From Rallus limicola (Eukaryota > Chordata > Aves > Gruiformes > Rallidae), in contig JAKCOZ010000032.1 of the NCBI GenBank assembly GCA_022605955.1, positions 1,488,001 through 1,552,000 of the forward strand: 64,000 bases of DNA. The letters run 5' to 3'. This document shows positions 48,301 to 61,049 of this stretch, piece after piece. The position numbers and the translations under genes were made by a program. The notes beneath the pieces are model-generated. The model was not told the DNA's origin. It saw only the letters and a program-made list of their open reading frames with translations, and did not search any database. How positions within the stretch are numbered: position 1 is the first letter of the stretch; every line of letters begins with the position of its first letter.

Positions 48301-51300
48301 TTGATATTACTATAATTAGTCATTTAAAGCTAAGCAGACAATATGAGAGCCTTTAGCACCCTGCTGTCCAGGGATGGGACACTGCAGCTGTAATCCCTTG
48401 CATGCATGTTTTCCATACTACACAGGGTCACCAGCCACAATGTCCTAGACCTTCTGGCCTTGCTGGAGGGAACGATAATGATAACCTGGACAGAGACAAC
48501 AGTCTCCTTCCCCCCATATTGCATCTTATGGAAGACATATATGGAAAGAAAAACTGGTATCAGCTTTGACTGTGTGCTACGTATAAATAGTACAAACCAG
48601 ACTGGGCAAAACAGATTGTACATCATCATTATTGTGAAGTCAGGCTCTTTATGGTTCCTCTGGCTAACCAGACCATATTTTTAGTCCTAATCTCAATCTG
48701 TTTGAATTAGCTCTGCTAAAGTGAACAGAATGATACAGGTCAGATCAATTATTATGAAAAATTCAATTATGATAGTGCCATATGTGGCACTATAAAAAGG
48801 ATGCAGCTGTACATATGGCTGACGAAAGCAACAGCAGTTATTGGTACAAATGTCCATGACATTGTGATGCCCTTTAGTCCTTCAACACTTTCTACACAGG
48901 CCATGTTGAGAAGAGGAAATGTGCCTACACTTGTCCATTTTGAAAAAATGAACCAGCTTCCCAATGTCCTGCTCCACAACCCTCCAAAAAAACCTCAAGA
49001 ATCACCTCCTCATGTGAGCATGGAGCACTGAGAGCTTCTCTTAGGATGTGCAGTTGTCATAAGGACAACTTCTGTTGAATAGGATGTGTTCGTGTCATAA
49101 AATTTCCACCACAATTAAAAAAAACCAACAGATTTCCCCAACATTTCTTAAAATAAGAGAGCTGCTTGTTTTCCTACTGATGCTTGCAACTATGAAGCTC
49201 TAAATCCTTATGTGTGACAGAGCACCTTGCATGGGCTTTCAAATGTGCAAGTCAAATACATATCATCATGTGTGGGGGTGGGACTTGAACATCTGAGCAC
49301 ACAACCTAAGAGGAGGAATGCTGTGTGCGTTGGAGATTCATCTCTTTTCCCAGGAATGGAGGCAAATTACGGCTCATCTCAGAAGTAGTATTGAAGCAAA
49401 GCCTGCTGACTATTGTGTAAGTCCTGAAGAATCCAACAAAATGGAAAGCTTCCCACTCCATGCTTTGATGTCACAGAAAACAGGCCTCTCAAAACACCTG
49501 GGAAGCAGAGGAAGACCTACTGTTTCCTGGTAAAGAGGAGATCTGGCTAAGCTTGTGCCAGCAGCCTCCTGGCTCCCCTTCTGCTTTCATCACCCAGAGA
49601 CATGATCTCCAAATTGGGATGTGTAAGATTAGGTTGCAGGAAGAATTATTAGGATTTCAGTAGCATGCATATATAATTTGTGAAAAAACTATACATATGT
49701 ATGTTGGATGCTACAAACACACAATGTCCATGCTCAAAAACTTCTTGCAGATAAGGGTGCACAGTCAAAGTTTGGAGACCAATGACACAGAGGAATTCCC
49801 ACTCCCAGGAGCTCAAAAGCTCAGGCAAAGCAGCAGCTGCAGCAATGCCCACTGCTACCCCTGCACGGGAGAGGAAGCGCAACCGGCGCTCCTCGCAACA
49901 GTGAAGCTCTGCAAAGCACTGTCCTGGTTACGGAGGAAACCAGCCAGGAAAACAACACCAAAATAAAATCCCAAACCTAAGAGGAAACACATCTTCTTCA
50001 CCCTTCGTTCTCCTTTAGAGATGGATTTGGTGCTGTCGTAACAGGAGGGGGTAAGCTGCCTCTGGGGAGAAATGCCATGCCCTGGCATTCCCTTTCAGCC
50101 TATGAAATAGGAAGGAAGTGACCAGGACTAGAACAAGAAGCAAAAGCCTCTGAGAAGTTGCCATCATCTCCATGGCAAAAAAAAAAAAAAAAAAAAAAAA
50201 AGAATAAAAAGCCTCAGTGGATTGACCAGTGTTCAAAAATACGTCCAAAGGATGCTCTTCCACGTCAGACTTCACTGGCATGCTCCTTCTGCACAGGCTT
50301 CCAGATGGTCTATCTTTTTAGCCCTTCCTTTATTTTAAGCAGACAGCCTGAGGCACAGCAGGACCATATCATTGCTTTGCTTTGGAGCAGAGAAAATAAA
50401 AGTTCTCCTAGCAAAAAAGAAATTATTTTTCTAAAAATAAAACTCCCAGATTTCTCAGATTTCCTTTTATTCTACTTAGTTTTCCCCACACAAATACACG
50501 GTTTTTAGAGAGCAGAGCTCTGCAGAGATTTAAAGGAGACTCTTGGTGGTTGATGGACCCTGTATCAGCAGGCACTGATTCATGGATTTATTGTTTTCTT
50601 CAAGTCCAAATCATTCACTCCATGCTGGACAGCTTCAAGTGCAATGGAACAGAACCTACACACTATAAACTTATTTCTTAAACAGCTTTCAAGGTTTTCA
50701 AAAAGGAACCTGTTAAAATGATTTTGCACTCTCAGTAAAAGAAAATATTCATTTGTCAGGGTCTGCTATGGAACCAACTGACCTCAGGAGGCAAAGCTTA
50801 AGTCTTGATAGTTAGGCACTGCTCAAGTGTTACACTAGAGCAGGTATTAATACCAAGGGGAAAACCCCAGCCTTGCATCTCCAGAGGTTTCGGGGCTGTG
50901 AACTGAACAAGCTGCTTTTCCTGACATCGTGTTCTGGAAAAGGAGGGGAAAACAATCAGGAGGAGCATACACACACAGTGGAAATCAAACTGCTTTTTAG
51001 CATTTTTCTTTTCATCTTTCAAAAAGTTGCTTGAATGGACATCTGCAGAAGGGAGGGAAGGCTCTCCCAAAGATGCCATGCTCCAGATCCTGGCCATGAC
51101 CACAGTGAGGCTCTCATGTGCTGGGGTTCCGAGGCATGTCTCCCCACCAACAGTACACCACTTCAACAGGAGTGGAAGAAATCCTCACGTTCACACGATA
51201 AAAGAAGCTGTTGGTTTAGGAGCCCGGCAGCAGGCCTGTTCGCATCTCATTCTCCCTTGTACTTGGCCCTTTGTTGACAACCTACCCCTGGAAGATGCTA

Positions 51301-53764
51301 AGGGGAGCAATCTGAGTCATCCAGTCTCCAAAAAAACCCCTGTTTGGCTGCAAGTCAAACAATACAAGTTTTGAAAGTTTTTTTAGCTTAAATTCTTCCT
51401 CAGGACACGATCTCCAAGGGTGAAAACTTGGCCCCACAGAGGCCAAGAGCAAAACTCCTGCAGACCTCAGCAGGACCTGGCTCCCACCCAAAGCAAACTT
51501 TTCAAGTCTCAGTCAAGTTCTTCAGCTGCAGACATTAATTTCTCTTATTTTTGTAGCCTTTTTGACTCACCAAAGGGATCCTTCCGCAGTGGCCATCCAA
51601 GAGCCGTTGACAGGACAGAAGAAAAAAATAATTTAATTTGCAATTGAAAAAGAGTATATATATATATATATATTTCCCCCACCAATTCAAAACAGTATGT
51701 CTGTGACACAGGCTCCAAGTGTGTCAGTGTCAATCTGGCCGATGGAGGAGTCCCACATAGCTCAAACCCTTTGGGGACTGGGATTATGCTCTGTTCTATT
51801 TCTGCACAGCACCTAACCCTACAGGACCCTGCATCTGCAGTGGGAGCTTTCCAGGGACCATGGTAAAAGCAATTATAAACACAAGCATCTTGATTTTAGC
51901 CTTGTTAGCTTTCCTTTTGCCAGCATTGTTTATCATTCCCAGCAGACCAAAGGCATTCTTTCCCTCATGGGGAAGAGCACTGTGACAATGAGGTTGAAGC
52001 GCTCTCCGGTTTTACATTTGGAACAACAGTCACAAAACACGAACTCACAGTTTTACAACAAGTTTTGTAACTTCTTGATGATGTGTTTTAAAGCCTCTTT
52101 TCCTGAAAACCAGTAGTTGCACCAGTCTCAATTCTTCCTGTCGGAAGGAAACATCCAGTCTGCGTGGCCACAGGCCCCAAATAACCCACGATCCTGAGCA
52201 TGTCAAAAAGCTAGAAAACAAAGAGCAGCCAATGCCGGGCTAGTTGTGTTCTTTGAGATCACCATGGGACAGCCAGGTCATCACGGGGCTGTCAGCGATG
52301 ACGACCCATCCCATACCAGCTCCATGGCAACTAACCACAAGAGCAGAAGCGACCACAGTGTCTGTCAGAGGAAAGGTTGGGAATAAATTCACCCTGAGAA
52401 TTCAGCAGCACTGATAACCATAATCAAAGTATACTCCCTTTGCTCCTTATGTTAAAACATTGAGAAGTTTTGCCAGGAGAAGATTCCCCCCCACCCCGAA
52501 TGCCGCATGCTGAGACCTCAACTCTCTACTGATACCCAGAAATGCTCACCATATGCTTGCAATTATGAACTCATTCTCAGCATCAAGAAACACAACACGC
52601 TTTGAAGGAAAGAAAATAAACTAGGTCCGTCCTTCTACCTTCATCTACTGTCCACATGCTCTCATGTTTTTATGCAACTGGAACAGGGACGCGCCCTCCT
52701 TGTTTCTATATGCCAAGTTGGTTAGCTGCCACGTTATTAGAGCCCACAAATCTCTGGCTTCATCCAAGGAAGGAAGTCAGGCTCCAGCAAAGGCAAGCTG
52801 CATTGAACTTGCCCAAGCACGCGTATTTCTAGTGCTGTCTTCTCCCACAGCCCAAAGGACATTGCAACACCATCCAGATAGAGTGTTGGTGTAACAGGAC
52901 AGAGCAGTTGCTTTGCCTTAAGGTTAGGTCCAAGTCACTAAAGGCAGATGTGAATGAGACCTCAGGAAACACGAGGCTACTTGAACATCTGGCATCCCCA
53001 AAGATTTTGCCCCAGGACACAGGGAGATCTTGAGCTTTCTTGCCCTTTTCTTTGCTCCTGTTTTTCGAATGGACACAAGGGTTGCCCATCAACAGCTTAG
53101 CATTGCAAAGAAACCAATGCCATCTTAAGCCTTTGTAGTCAGAACAAACACCAATGCTGTCTTCAGCCTCTGTCTCCTCCCTCAGAGCCCCCATGTAATT
53201 ACAAACATGCTTATGAGTCTGGGCTGGTGACAAGCAGTAAGAGCTGAAAACTGTATTTGATACCAAATGTGCATAATTTTGGCATTTCTTGAATCTATCC
53301 ACCCTTTCTAATTGCACCAGGGCAGGAGAATGGGCAAGCTGCACTTCTGAAATGAGATGGAAATAACTCTAACAACTTTGGGAACCACACTTGGCTCTTT
53401 TAGAGCTCTTCTGGTCCTCCAAAAGAGATTAGAGGACAGGGAAACTTTGAAGGTGGGACTCTTATAGATGTAAATAAGTTACTGTAGAAGCAGCTGTAGG
53501 ATGTCCTAGCTGCAAAAAGCATAGTTCAACTTTTGGGGGAGTTTGGAACTTTAAATAAAGTCTTTAGTTGCATTCAAGCACACACCAGGAAATGCCCAGT
53601 TTCCTCTGTGTGTTGGTCATCTTGGCTTTCACAAGTTTAAAAGAACTCCTGAGAAGATTTTGCTGTAGGGCTAAAGCTTTGCCAGAGGGAGAACTTCACA
53701 GGCAAATGACTTCTACATCACCCTTGAGGAACCAGTCCAAAGTATAATGTAAGACTTCTCCTTC
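48301..53764. other. Unassigned intergenic sequence
   Basis: No gene recognised. It contains an A run of about 24 bases from 50178 and a (TA)n microsatellite at about 51655-51672. A minus-strand frame at 50015-50281 begins after a T run with a hydrophobic MATSQRLLLLVLVLVTSFLF; see findings. Confidence 0.45.
51655..51672. repeat. (TA)n microsatellite
   Basis: About nine uninterrupted TA units. Confidence 0.9.
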
Positions 53765-53782
53765 CTCTCTCTCTCTCTCTCT
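53765..53782. repeat. (CT)n microsatellite
   Basis: About nine CT units, roughly 170 bases before the 38-bp minisatellite. Confidence 0.9.
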
Positions 53783-53954
53783 TCACCTCAGATCAACCCC
53801 TTGTAAGAAGCCTGAAGTATTGCAGTGAGTCATCCATGGCACCTAAGCCACACCCATGTAGCCACCTGAAGCAAGCACCACCAGAGCCAAGCTTTATGCC
53901 ATAGGAAGGACACGGTGTTCCCTCAGCTGCATGTTTCAGCAGCTGCTGTAAAGG

Positions 53955-54631
53955 CTGTTCTTCCTGCTGTGGACACCCAAAGTTACTGAAAGCTGTTCTT
54001 CCTGCTGTGGACACCAAAAGACACTGAAAGCTGTTCTTCTTGCTATGGACACCAGAAGATACTGAAAGCTGTTCTTCCTGCTGTGGACACCAAAAGATAC
54101 TGAAAGCTGTTCTTCCTGCTGTGGACACCAGAAGACACTGAAAGCTGTTGTTCTTGCTATGGACACCAGAAGACACTGAAAGCTGTTCTTCCTGCTGTGG
54201 ACACCAGAAGACACTGAAAGCTGTTGTTCTTGCTATGGACACCAGAAGACACTGAAAGCTGTTCTTCCTGCTGTGGACACCAGAAGACACTGAAAGCTGT
54301 TCTTGCTATGGACACCAGAAGATACTGAAAGCTGTTCTTCCTGCTGTGGACACCAGAAGATACTGAAAGCTGTTCTTCCTGCTGTGGACACCAGAAGACA
54401 CTGAAAGCTGTTCTTCTTGCTATGGACACCAAAAGACACTGAAAGCTGTTCTTCCTGCTGTGGACACCAGAAGACACTGAAAGCTGTTGTTCTTGCTATG
54501 GACACCAGAAGACACTGAAAGCTGTTCTTCCTGCTGTGGACACCAGAAGACACTGAAAGCTGTTCTTCTTGCTATGGACACCAAAAGACACTGAAAGCTG
54601 TTCTTCCTGCTATGGACACCAAAAGATATTG
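53955..54631. repeat. 38-bp minisatellite, about 18 units, with higher-order structure
   Basis: Units begin with CTGTTCTT or CTGTTGTT and end ACTGAAAG. Starts are at 53955, 53993, 54031, 54069, 54107, 54145, 54183, 54221, 54259, 54297, 54332, 54370, 54408, 54446, 54484, 54522, 54560 and 54598 (last one partial). The unit at 54297 is 35 bp owing to a 3-base deletion. Two classes occur, CCTGCTGTGG and CTTGCTATGG. The block 54031-54296 (seven units) is repeated as 54297-54559 in the same class order. Long minus-strand ORFs over the array (SSGVHSRKNSFQCLLV repeats, up to 165 codons) arise because no stop occurs in three frames of the unit; I do not treat them as genes. Confidence 0.97.
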
Positions 54632-57600
54632 GGGGAAAAAAAAAACCCCACCAAATTTCTAATCAAGCAGAAAAGGATGGGGGAGGGAAGTTAAAATTAC
54701 TAAATGAGCCAAATAAATATGGAGGTTTTGTAGAACTGACTAGCTCAAAGCTGATTCAAAGCCCAGCTTCTAACACCATCCAACTGCATCCAGACCAAAT
54801 CCTGAAAAAATCTCTCCTCCACACAAAAGGAGATCAGGCAGCTCCTCCTGATTTCTAAGTTACATGCTATTTAGGTGCTTTGTATGTTAAACACCTTCCT
54901 CAAGGTAGTGGCAGTTCGGAAGCAGGTGATGTCTGTGGTGTACCAAAACCCAGATGTCCTGCTCCTTGCGTGCACAGGACCACAAAATGAGCTTGAGAAA
55001 CGGTGGCAACATGAAGAATCAAGATAGCACCAGCAGAAGTTGGGATTTCTTTGGAGAGAGCAGTCATTTCCTCCCCCTGGGAAAGAAAAAATTAAATTTG
55101 ACAGTAGGAGGACTGGGAGAACACATGGGTCATTTACAAAACCCTCATGATGTGGAGGACAAGAGCAGTTCACACTAGCCAGGAGACCAGCCTATCTGCA
55201 GGAATAAGGGCCCAGAAGACCTGTGTGGTTAGAGCACAGCCACAGGCCAACAAAGTCTCACATCAAAACTACTTACTGAGTTCTTACAAGAAGTCCCACG
55301 ATGCTGGAAGTAATTTTCTTAGCAAGCCTATTATTTCAGGTTATTTTGAGGATTATTCACAACAAAACCTAGTTCTTGGAAAAAACAGCCAAACCAAAAC
55401 ACAACCACATTTATGAAAATCAAAAATTTTCATAGAAGTCTGAAGGAATAAGCAGCATCCTAAAGCTTAGAAGCCTTCTGGGAGGACTGATGGACTTAAA
55501 TTCTGCTGTAATTCAGCTCATGGACTTGAACCTAGATTTTCCACCTGTGGTTTACTACCTGATCTGAGATATAATTCTCTTCTTCCCAGACCAAGATCCC
55601 CATTCTTAAGGTTTGTGACTACAGCTACGTCACTGAGCTTGGCAAGGTAACCTGACCTGGTGGCTGTGACATTCCCTTTGAGGGATCTGCACGTTTGTGA
55701 GGGCTCTGACCGACACCACCACCCGCAGAGCAGAAGTTCGCAAACCCTTTTCTCTGGTGATCCTACTTCCAGTTTCACTTCCAAGCTTGTGACCCTGCTT
55801 CCCCAATCCCTTAGGCTCTGCTCTCATCTGCAAAAGGCCATCAATTCCACCAGGCTCTGAGTCTTCTGCTTGGGAAACCACTTACAGTGAATTGTTTTCT
55901 CACTGGTCGTCTCGCTGTTGCAGGGCAGGCTTCTCCCTGGCAATGGAGAAGCTTTACCCACCTATCAGTAATTCTTTTTCTCGCCCAACTCAGGTTATAA
56001 ATCCCGTTCCTGGCTCCACTGCTGAGCCTTTGTGTTGGTTCTCATCGTGCAGCAAATGCAGCATTGCAGCCTGAACATCAAGGTCTGACGAGCTCTTCTT
56101 TCCACGTTCTTTGGCCACGGCACAAGTTGTGTTTCAGAGCTGTTCTGTTTTGTGGTTTCAGATAAGGTCTTCAGCATGCTACATACGCAAGCAACACTCA
56201 TGCTGTTCTCTAAGCAAAGAACCGGTATCGAACCATCTATGATGCATCAATGCAAATTTAGGACCACAATTTGTCACAATTCGGTGTGTTTTTTTTCTAA
56301 AGGCGAGGCAAAGACAGCATGTGTGACCGTGTGGCAGACACCAAGTCTCCTTGTAGTAGTGCAGGATTTTGTTACAGCTTTGCCTACTGGCTACTGAAAA
56401 GGAAGCTTCTTTAAAGTCGATGCTTCTCTTTGAGGAAAGCTGTATCTGTACAACTATTAAATACAGAAGCCAGTAAAGTCCGTGTAACTCCCATCACCGC
56501 ACACGTCTCAACACCTTTCCAGATCACAATTTTAACCCATCTCACCTCCTATCTTCACCTGCATCTATTCTTTTTTGATGGCAATCAAAGGAAAAGCAGT
56601 GAACTGCACGCTCTAAGCAACATCTCAGAAATGTATGTTACTTTAATCTGGAAATAATTTTGCCCTTATAGTGTGCAATAACTGTAAATGCCTCAAATGA
56701 GTTAGGTCCACAGCAGAGCATCTGCTCTGCTCCCGGGATTAGAGAGGATTCAGTAGGAAACCACACTGTCAGCCATGTAGCAGATGGAGACAGCATCATT
56801 CAAACAGCCTCTCTCTCTTTCCATACGCTGCCCAAGACAATGCAACATCAGGTCTCCATAAGACAAACAATTGATACTCCCCATGCTAACTCTGGAGCAG
56901 AGGTTGTCCTGCATTGTGGCTCTCTGCATCTCCCACCTAGACTTAGATCTAGACCTGTTGTCTGACCTAGACAACAAGGCATTTCTTCTTTCCTTCAAGC
57001 CCATGATGCCTTCCTCCTACAATTTGCTAATCCCAGCCACAGCAAATTACAGCCTGGGAGCTCCAAAATGACCTTGGGTAACCTCCCCATCAGCAGGAGT
57101 CTGCTCTTGCCAAAGGACCAGGCAGCCATGGAATGTTCTAGCCAAGGACCTAAGTGCGACAGAGGTCCCACTTGATCTCTGGATGACCCATGCCAGGATT
57201 CCTAGGGCTGCGTCCAGCTTTTCCCCTTTCTCCACAGACAGCTCAAGGTGCCTAGGTGAGCATCTGCTCAACCAGGCCCTGTGGCTCTCCGGCTGTTCTC
57301 CCTCTTCACCAAGAGGTGGAAGCAGATCCCCCTTACCCTACAACATATGGGGCTCACACTAAAACCCCACATTTATCAGCTTAAAGTTAGGGTCTGCCTG
57401 CTTACATGCAATTGCAAGCCATGTTCGACTCAAGTCACGATGCTCAGACAAGGCCCTTCACGCCCTGATGGCTGTGTAGGCAATGCCGAGGGATTCCCCG
57501 TGGAGTTGGGGAATGTGATACTCCAGCAAACCAAAAAAAAATAGGCAGGTCAACACTATCTGTGTGGTCATCACCTCCCAAAACCCAGGAGCTTGACTGG

Positions 57601-60600
57601 TTGCATGGAGGAGATAAGTTGGCCCTGTTGCAGGAGCCCAGGCTTGAGACCTTGCAGTGTGAGGAGTTGGGTGAGCACCGAGCAATGCTGGGAGCAGGGG
57701 AAGGGGATCTTTGTCTAGGGAGTAGATCCCAGGGCATTAGATGCAGTCATACCTTCAAAAACGCTGGCTGCAAATTGAAAATCAAAAATGGCAATGCTTT
57801 TATAGGATGTGACAGAGGTTCCTTCTTGCACCCTCCATAAAAATTAAAACCTAGTACTGAAATAACAGGCACAGAGCAAGATTATTCCTTGAATACTAAA
57901 AACACAGAGCTAATAATGTGCTTTCTTCTAATACAACATGAGGTAACTGATCTTGAAATGAGCATTTGGCTGCCATAGGTATTTATCCATGGTATCTGGG
58001 CAATGCTGAAGACTCAAATGAAATCAAGAGTCAAAACTTGAGCTGACCTGGCTATTATCTCTGCAGCTTGACTTCTTATTCTTTCCTGACATTTTCTCTC
58101 AAAAGGCTTTGTTTTCCCCCAAAGCACAGCCTATTCTCACACACCTACAAAGCTGGTTTGCAGAGCATTTATCACGTGTCGGAGGAAGAGAGCGGGTCTG
58201 TTTTACTCAGCCTAGGAATTAAAAGCACGCTATTACTATAGATCCACACGCACAGCAGAGGCTGCAAAGCACAATTTAAAATAACAAAAGAAAAAACACC
58301 CAACAAAACAACATCAAACCCAAAAACCCAAACCCCTAGAAGCCGATGTTACTACTGAACATTAAAGTTGCAAAAGTTTCAGTTATGCAAGCACACGTTT
58401 CCTGGGTGTGAACATCTGACACACAGTAAATTAGGTGGAGAAGGAAGTTAATAAATGAGCACAACCAGCACAGTTGGAAAGTAAGTGGATTTGAAACTTT
58501 CTGAATAAAATCAGTCATTCAAACCTCCGTGCTTCGAGGCAGCTCGCCCGCAGCGTCTTGAGCTTGCAGCTGTGCACAAATGCTTGTGATCACCCCTGGA
58601 AGATACAGCATACAAAAAGAAAAAAGCACATGCAGGTTTCTCAGACTGTGTGGAAGAGATACACGTATTGCAGGGAGGATTTCCTTACACTCATTTCAAA
58701 ATACTGCACTTGTTACCTTAAAAAAAAGGAAAAAAAACGCCAAAACCCACGTACTCTTTCCTTCAAAGAATACCCTAGGCTACTTTCCCCACCCCAATCT
58801 CCACGGGGCCCTACACCAGACTCATGCCAGGTTGATGATGCCTCTATTGTATGAGAGACACCAAACTATTCTCAGTATCCAGACATGGATGCCTAATGCC
58901 TTCCCCAGGTCTGCTGCGTTTGCTTTGGCCAGTTCTGGACAGCACTTGACCTCACCACTGCCTCACTACCACCCTTGGGACCTCAGGTCCCTTCCAGCAT
59001 TGCTCACCTTCCACCAGCTGTCCATCCCTTTTTTCCATTCAATACCTCCCACGTGGAGCCCATGGCTCAACTTTGTCATATGAGCATGTTCCGTCTTTGC
59101 TATTTCTCCCCTGGGCTACCCCAGATCACGATGATGAATCTGAAAGATGATCTTTACAAAGTGGCATCAGCTTTTCCCCTAAACACAAACTCTTTCTGCA
59201 AGCATCTCAGCTGTGTTTAGACCTGATAGCCTTCTGGAGAGCAAGTCCAGCCTGCACCCTCAGTGCCAAAACCAAAGAAGAGGGCTGAGTTGCCCTAGAT
59301 ATTAGCAAGGAAGGGAATAACTCTGCAGCCAGCCCATGATTTAGTACAAATTTTCTGCATATTTAGGGTTTTTTTTCCTTGCAGGCTTGTTATCCCCATC
59401 ACAACTATGTTTGAAAGGCAAACCCTGACCGGCTCTCAAATTCCCTCTGTGAAAAAAAGTTTCAGAAGTCTGTTGAATAAAATAGCAAAACCACAACGGT
59501 GCTTTGAGTGTCCCAATTGGGTCCTTGTTATCAATCCTACAGATCTCTCTGGCCAAAATTGCTCAAGAAGAATTGAAAACAAACCAAGCAATAGGACCTC
59601 CACATCCAACAATAACCACATCCATCATTAGTGGTTTGGTTGCTCTTTGGGAATCACAGTTCAACACGGTCACACTCGGTTTCTCTGCGAGCAGGATTTG
59701 ACTTTTTCCAAGGCAGACCAGATTTAAGCAAGACATTTAGACTCTTCATGGAATATAAACCACAGATTTAAGTGTTGACAGTTGTGCTTCTTGGTTTAAT
59801 ACCTGGGTATGTTAAGCACTGCTTCAGAAAGAGTGATCTTCCCTGTGTGAGTAGGGCAGCTCAAGCAGTGGGGGGGGAATCTCCATCCTCATGGATGATC
59901 CAACTTAGCTGAACATGGCCTCCATCAACGTGCTGCAATGTTGGCAGTAGGGACCTCCAAGGGTACCTCTCCCTACCCAAGGATTTCCATCATTAAGCTT
60001 TATCCAGGCAGATTTCATGGCAGATCTTGATTTTTTTTTTTTTTCCTTTCTCAGAACAGTCAACAAGGTGTTGGTCCACACAAAAATGCCTCTTCAGCAT
60101 CCATTTAAAATGGATACTGGAGTGGGATTTTGGCCGAAACAACCACCATTTGGAAGTTCACCTCAGGCCATCCATCCCACCACACCAGCTTTCTTCTTTT
60201 AACTGCCCATCACCAGTGCCGATCTACAGTCACAGAAGCAATGACCCAACACACTCCTGCTGTCTACAACACCCCTCCCTCTGCAGGTGGCAGAAGGCAC
60301 CTGGACACCATTTGCTGTACAAGAGGTTTCTCAAGAGGTTTCTGGCAGCTGAGGGGGTACCTGCAGACAGTGGAGAGCTGCACCCCCTGCTTCAGTCCCT
60401 TGCTGAGCCGCAACCTCAGCCTGCAACGCCAAGGCCACTAACACATGTTGGATTCTACTTTTTGTCTTTAAGAACAGCATCTGGTTGGCTTGCTCCCAAG
60501 GCTGTTGCTCAGCTCCGCAGCCGGCCTCGGCAGTGGCAGCAGACAAACCAGGAAGCTGCAGCAGGATTTACTGAAATTCTGCCTTACTTGGCCTTTGTGA

Positions 60601-61033
60601 GCGCTCCCTTCCTTCGTTTTACTCGCACGCAACCTCTTACTTGCACGGCCGATTCCATAAAGCATTGGGGTTGGGTTTTTTTTTGTTTTTAATGGTGCTT
60701 CCAAAATGACCCTTTGCCAGAGGGAGGTAAAGAGGAAGCGGTAACAACCACCACCACCAGCACCAGGATGCAGGGGACAAGCGGTGCACTGGGACAGGAG
60801 GCCGGGCAGCAGCCGAGGACCCACAGCCGTTGTGCCACACAGGGCTGGACACAGCCCGGCCAAGCCTGGCGCTGTGACCACACGTGTCCTCTGCCATGGG
60901 ACCGGGGCCAGCGCTGGAAAAAGCTCATCAAAAAAGATGAAAATGAAGCTGGCAAGGCTTTTTTTCCCCTGCAGAGCAGCACCAAGGTGTAGCACGAATA
61001 CCACCAACGTTTTTAATTTGGGGGTTGGGATTT

Positions 61034-61049
61034 CCCCCCCCCCCCCCCC
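61034..61049. repeat. Homopolymer of 16 C
   Basis: An uninterrupted C run; its length is uncertain in most sequencing data. Confidence 0.9.

Noticed and set aside
53793..54553. Minus-strand ORFs of 92-165 codons with SSGVHSRKNSFQCLLV repeats, which look like a repeat protein
   Set aside because: They are produced by the 38-bp minisatellite, whose unit lacks stops on the minus strand in all three frames. Several overlapping frames give the same repeated peptide, so this is a property of the array and no start, splice or domain evidence supports a gene.
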